Shown here: in pieces, positions 61,638-64,000 of the stretch
Layout of the letters: each line of letters starts with the position of its first letter
Position numbering within the stretch: the first letter of the stretch is position 1
Source of the DNA: DAIDKA01 sp036498905
GTDB lineage: Bacteria > Pseudomonadota > Gammaproteobacteria > Steroidobacterales > Steroidobacteraceae
Assembly (NCBI GenBank): GCA_036498905.1
Contig: DASYER010000095.1
Coordinates: 1-64,000, forward strand
Reading direction: 5' to 3'
Length of the DNA: 64,000 nt
Made by a program: the position numbers and the translations under genes
The notes under the pieces: model-generated
Database searches by the model: none
Told to the model about the DNA's origin: nothing
The model's input: only the letters and a program-made list of their open reading frames with translations

Positions 61638-62309
61638 GCGAATGAACGGCAGCGTCAGGCGCCGCTGCGCGACCAGTGCGGCGCTGTCCAGGGTGTCCAG
61701 CAGCTGATACAGCGTTCCCATATCGCGTGCGTAGCGGCGCTGCAGCCAGCGCGCGACTTCGTCGGGTAACTCAAACCCGCGTACGCGCGCGCGCAGCATC
61801 AGGGCCGCGCGCTGTGCGTCCTCATCCAGCGCCCGCACCATGTGGATGGCCGCGGCCGTGAACCGCGAACCCAAGTCCGGCAGCACCCAGTGCAGCAGCG
61901 CCGGAGCTTCGGGCGCCGCCACGATGAGCGAACCGCCGCACTCCTCCAGCTCCCGATGCAGGCCGAACAGCGCACGCTCCCATTCGGCCTGCCCCGCCAC
62001 CGACTGCACGTCATCCAGGCACACCAGGTCCAGATGCGGGAGACCATCGAGCGCTGCGGGTCCCAACGCGGCAAGCTGTCGCAACGGAAAATATCCGCAG
62101 CGCCTTGGCGCGGGTGCGACCGCACAGGTGGCCTGCAGCAGGTGGGACTTGCCGGCGGCATGCCCACCGGCCAGCCAGCTCGTACCGCGGACGGTACCCT
62201 CGGCGACGCTGCGCAGATGCGCCAGCAGCTGCTCATTGCCCTGCGGCCAGAAAGTATCGAACACCGCACGGTCCGCGAGCCGCAACCCCAACGGCAGCTG
62301 GTCCATCAC
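61608..62309 (-). CDS. hda: DnaA regulatory inactivator Hda
   Basis: 233 aa. LAGGHAAGKSHLLQA is the P-loop, LDLVCLDDVQSVAG is Walker B, RFTAAAIHMVRALDEDAQRA and VARWLQRRYARDMGTLYQLLDTL continue the DnaA-like AAA+ domain without the DNA-binding domain IV. With the clamp it promotes DnaA-ATP hydrolysis after initiation. Its ATG overlaps the stop of the pgsA-like gene. Confidence 0.92.
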   Translation of the reverse strand: MMDQLPLGLRLADRAVFDTFWPQGNEQLLAHLRSVAEGTVRGTSWLAGGHAAGKSHLLQATCAVAPAPRRCGYFPLRQLAALGPAALDGLPHLDLVCLDDVQSVAGQAEWERALFGLHRELEECGGSLIVAAPEAPALLHWVLPDLGSRFTAAAIHMVRALDEDAQRAALMLRARVRGFELPDEVARWLQRRYARDMGTLYQLLDTLDSAALVAQRRLTLPFIRSVLLAHAQS

Positions 62310-62860
62310 GATGCCGGTACCGCTGCCGCGCGGCGCGAGTACTCAACCACATAGCCCAACCCGGACAGCACCGAGGTAACCAGCGTGACCATCGTCCCCA
62401 GCAGCAGCAACTGCACCGGCGGAAAACCGATGGCCTTGTACATCAGTACGCCCAGCAGATAAGCCAGCTGTACCAGCGTATTGAGCTTGCTGGCGGAGGT
62501 CGGACGGCCTTCCAGGCGCCCCAGCCACGCAAGGTAGGTGAGCGCGCCGAGCGCGATCATCACATCGCGCGCGACCACCACGGCCGTCAGCCAGCGCGGT
62601 ACCAGGCCCGCCCAGGCGGCCACCACGAACACCGTGACCAGCAGACACTTGTCGGCCACGGGGTCCAGCCATTTCCCCAGCTCGCTGGTCCAGCCGAAAC
62701 GCTTGGCGAGCCACCCGTCCAGCAGGTCCGAGACTCCCGCAATGAAGAAGCACACTGCGGCAATGCCGTATTCCTGGTGCGCGAGCGCCGCGAGAATCGG
62801 CCACAGCAGCGCAATCCGTCCCAGGCAGATCAGGTTCGGCAGATGGCGCAGCGCCGTCAC
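62306..62860 (-). CDS. CDP-alcohol phosphatidyltransferase family protein (PgsA-like)
   Basis: 184 aa with the motif DLLDGWLAKRFGWTSELGKW then LDPVADK (DGxxAR...GxxxDxxxD) and four or five membrane segments. Probably forms phosphatidylglycerolphosphate, but its length is short and its substrate not proven. It lies between hda and the DUF2066 gene, overlapping both by 4 bp. Confidence 0.87.
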   Translation of the reverse strand: MTALRHLPNLICLGRIALLWPILAALAHQEYGIAAVCFFIAGVSDLLDGWLAKRFGWTSELGKWLDPVADKCLLVTVFVVAAWAGLVPRWLTAVVVARDVMIALGALTYLAWLGRLEGRPTSASKLNTLVQLAYLLGVLMYKAIGFPPVQLLLLGTMVTLVTSVLSGLGYVVEYSRRAAAVPAS

Positions 62861-63837
62861 GGGGTGTAGTTCAGCTGCACCTGGGTCTGCCCGCTCGCCG
62901 CCGTGCCCAGATGCGACGATCCGCTCAGCGCATGCACCAGCGCCTCGCCGCCGCCGCGCATACCCACGTTGAACACTGCCGTGGTGCCCTGGGCGCCCGA
63001 CAGGCCCGATGACTGCACGCCCGGCACCGCCCGCAGCAATTGCTCCACGCGCGCGTAGTCGGCCAGCGAGGCGACCCCGGCGACCTGCACGGCGACCTGC
63101 ACCAGTGCCTTTGAGCCGGTATTGATTGCCACGCTGGCCAGGGAGTCGGCGGCGCCGTTGACGCCGACATCCGAGTCACCCGTCCAGCCCTCGGAGGTGT
63201 AGCTGCTCACCAGGTGCCATTGCCATTGGCCGGGAGTTGCCGGATCGGCCTGACCGATCAGTACCGCATCGGCGCCGAGCGCCTGGGCACTTTGCAGGAC
63301 GACATTATCGGGCAATGGCATCCCGGCCGAATCCGCAACGGCCAGTGGCACCAGGCTCACCGGCAGGCCGCGTCCCTCGGCGGTCTGTTCCAGCTGCACA
63401 CGCAGCGCATCCCCGGCCGGCCCACTGGGCACCGGGCTGATCGCCACCACCGTGAAGGGGCGGTTGCTGTCCCACAAAGTGACACCGGCTGCGGCAATGG
63501 CCTGCGCCAGGCGCACCCCATCGAAATTCAACTGCACGGCACCGCCGGCGAGTGACCTGGACCCTTTCAGGTACTGACCGGCGTTCTGCACGATGCCCGC
63601 AAGCTGGGGATTCTCGGCGGCATCGCGCCGGCCGGTCGCCCTCACCAGCGCCTCGCGCATCCCGTCCGCGACCACCGTGCTCGCCGAAGCGCCTCGCACC
63701 GTAACCTCGTAAACCTGCACGGGACGCAACGCCCAGGCGGGCGCCGCCGCAAGCAGGCCGAGTCCGGCGATAAGACATAGGGCAGACCAGCGATCCTTGC
63801 GGATCAGCTCCCGGGGTGCTCGATGAGGTAGGTTCAT
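62857..63837 (-). CDS. DUF2066-domain protein
   Basis: 326 aa from ATG 63837, with a signal peptide (ALCLIAGLGLLAAAPAWA). The pattern VQVYEVTVRGASASTVVADG, MREALVRATGRRDAAENPQL is the DUF2066 start; the second half has repeated ATP-binding-free beta segments. Function unknown; the gene regularly lies near hda and purM/purN in Gammaproteobacteria. Confidence 0.85.
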   Translation of the reverse strand: MNLPHRAPRELIRKDRWSALCLIAGLGLLAAAPAWALRPVQVYEVTVRGASASTVVADGMREALVRATGRRDAAENPQLAGIVQNAGQYLKGSRSLAGGAVQLNFDGVRLAQAIAAAGVTLWDSNRPFTVVAISPVPSGPAGDALRVQLEQTAEGRGLPVSLVPLAVADSAGMPLPDNVVLQSAQALGADAVLIGQADPATPGQWQWHLVSSYTSEGWTGDSDVGVNGAADSLASVAINTGSKALVQVAVQVAGVASLADYARVEQLLRAVPGVQSSGLSGAQGTTAVFNVGMRGGGEALVHALSGSSHLGTAASGQTQVQLNYTP

Positions 63838-63843
63838 GCCGCT

Positions 63844-63853
63844 ATTGTACAAT
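63844..63853. promoter_or_regulatory. palindrome ATTGTACAAT between divergent genes
   Basis: A perfect 10-bp palindrome in a divergent gap of only 38 bp. Each strand reads TACAAT, a good -10. If used, transcripts would start at or very near the start codons (63837 minus; 63861 or 63876 plus), giving very short or no leaders. Confidence 0.35.
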
Positions 63854-63875
63854 CACCTGGGTGTTGACCTCGTCC

Positions 63876-64000
63876 ATGCCGCCACAACCCCCGCCAGCCC
63901 CCTTTGTCGCCACCTACCAGGTCGCCTGGCATGGCATTACGGCCGGGGACTCCACCCTGACGCTGGCGGCCCCGGCCGGGACGCCGGGCACCTTCTCCTA
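63876..64000 (+). CDS. DUF3108-like protein, N-terminal fragment
   Basis: Only about 41 codons lie in the window. The ATG at 63876 follows in-frame GTG 63861 and TTG 63864, so the start is uncertain. The visible residues PFVATYQVAWHGITAGDSTL then TLAAPAGTPGTFSY resemble the beginning of DUF3108 proteins, which often lie next to DUF2066 genes and purN/purM. The gene runs off the right edge. Confidence 0.55.
   Translation, partial: MPPQPPPAPFVATYQVAWHGITAGDSTLTLAAPAGTPGTFS

Overview
The window looks like a chromosomal segment of a GC-rich, free-living Gammaproteobacterium. The order lptG-lptF / pepA-holC-valS and the block around hda, pssA, rimI and prfC are typical of that class. The TonB-dependent receptors, a UrcA-family protein, a PQQ dehydrogenase and an aromatic meta-cleavage pathway suggest an oligotrophic soil or water organism, perhaps near Steroidobacterales/Nevskiales; that placement is inference. 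I saw no rRNA, tRNA, insertion sequence, prophage or CRISPR array.

Region 1 (1-5.8 kb): a leftward unit (TonB-dependent receptor, then an M20-type peptidase cut by the window edge) and a rightward FAD amino-acid dehydrogenase point away from a 1.2-kb gene-poor region. That region carries two tandem (double-aptamer) glycine riboswitches facing in opposite directions, one for each unit. Between the leftward riboswitch and the receptor lie a strong hairpin and a 36-codon basic small ORF with its own Shine-Dalgarno. This is the most striking regulatory structure in the window.

Region 2 (5.8-24.7 kb): a catabolic accessory region. It holds a UrcA protein, a ThDP-dependent enzyme, an SDR and an aldo/keto reductase, an aldehyde dehydrogenase - PQQ alcohol dehydrogenase - esterase operon, a TIM-barrel isomerase, and a leftward set aacS - ALDH - SDR - araC - TonB receptor that ends at a rho-independent terminator.

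Region 3 (24.7-42.1 kb): a LysE exporter and a rhomboid protease, then a GldA/GldF/GldG-like ABC system with a DUF4340 protein, all rightward and ending in ligK. The protocatechuate 4,5-cleavage genes follow: ligK, ligJ, ligC, ligB, ligA and ligI, with two extra oxidoreductases and, downstream of ligJ, a DctA-type transporter. The 4-oxalomesaconate tautomerase (LigU/GalD) is not visible.

Region 4 (42.1-54.7 kb): housekeeping genes: lptG/lptF, pepA, holC, valS, then the MoxR-DUF58-transglutaminase trio, convergent with prfC.

Region 5 (54.7-56.6 kb): a small island with an AT-rich array of four 9-bp repeats at exact 24-bp spacing, an AbiEi-like/Fic fusion protein, and a convergent 76-codon gene of unknown function under a canonical LexA (SOS) box.

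Region 6 (56.6-64 kb): cls-like, rimI, an Fe-S type uracil-DNA glycosylase lacking one expected cysteine, pssA, a lytic transglycosylase, acylphosphatase, a WrbA-like flavoprotein, hda, a pgsA-like gene, a DUF2066 protein and the start of a DUF3108-like protein.

Three genes (ligK, the YdjM-like hydrolase, holC) seem to lack any ATG/GTG/TTG at the conserved N-terminus and may start at ATT or CTG.
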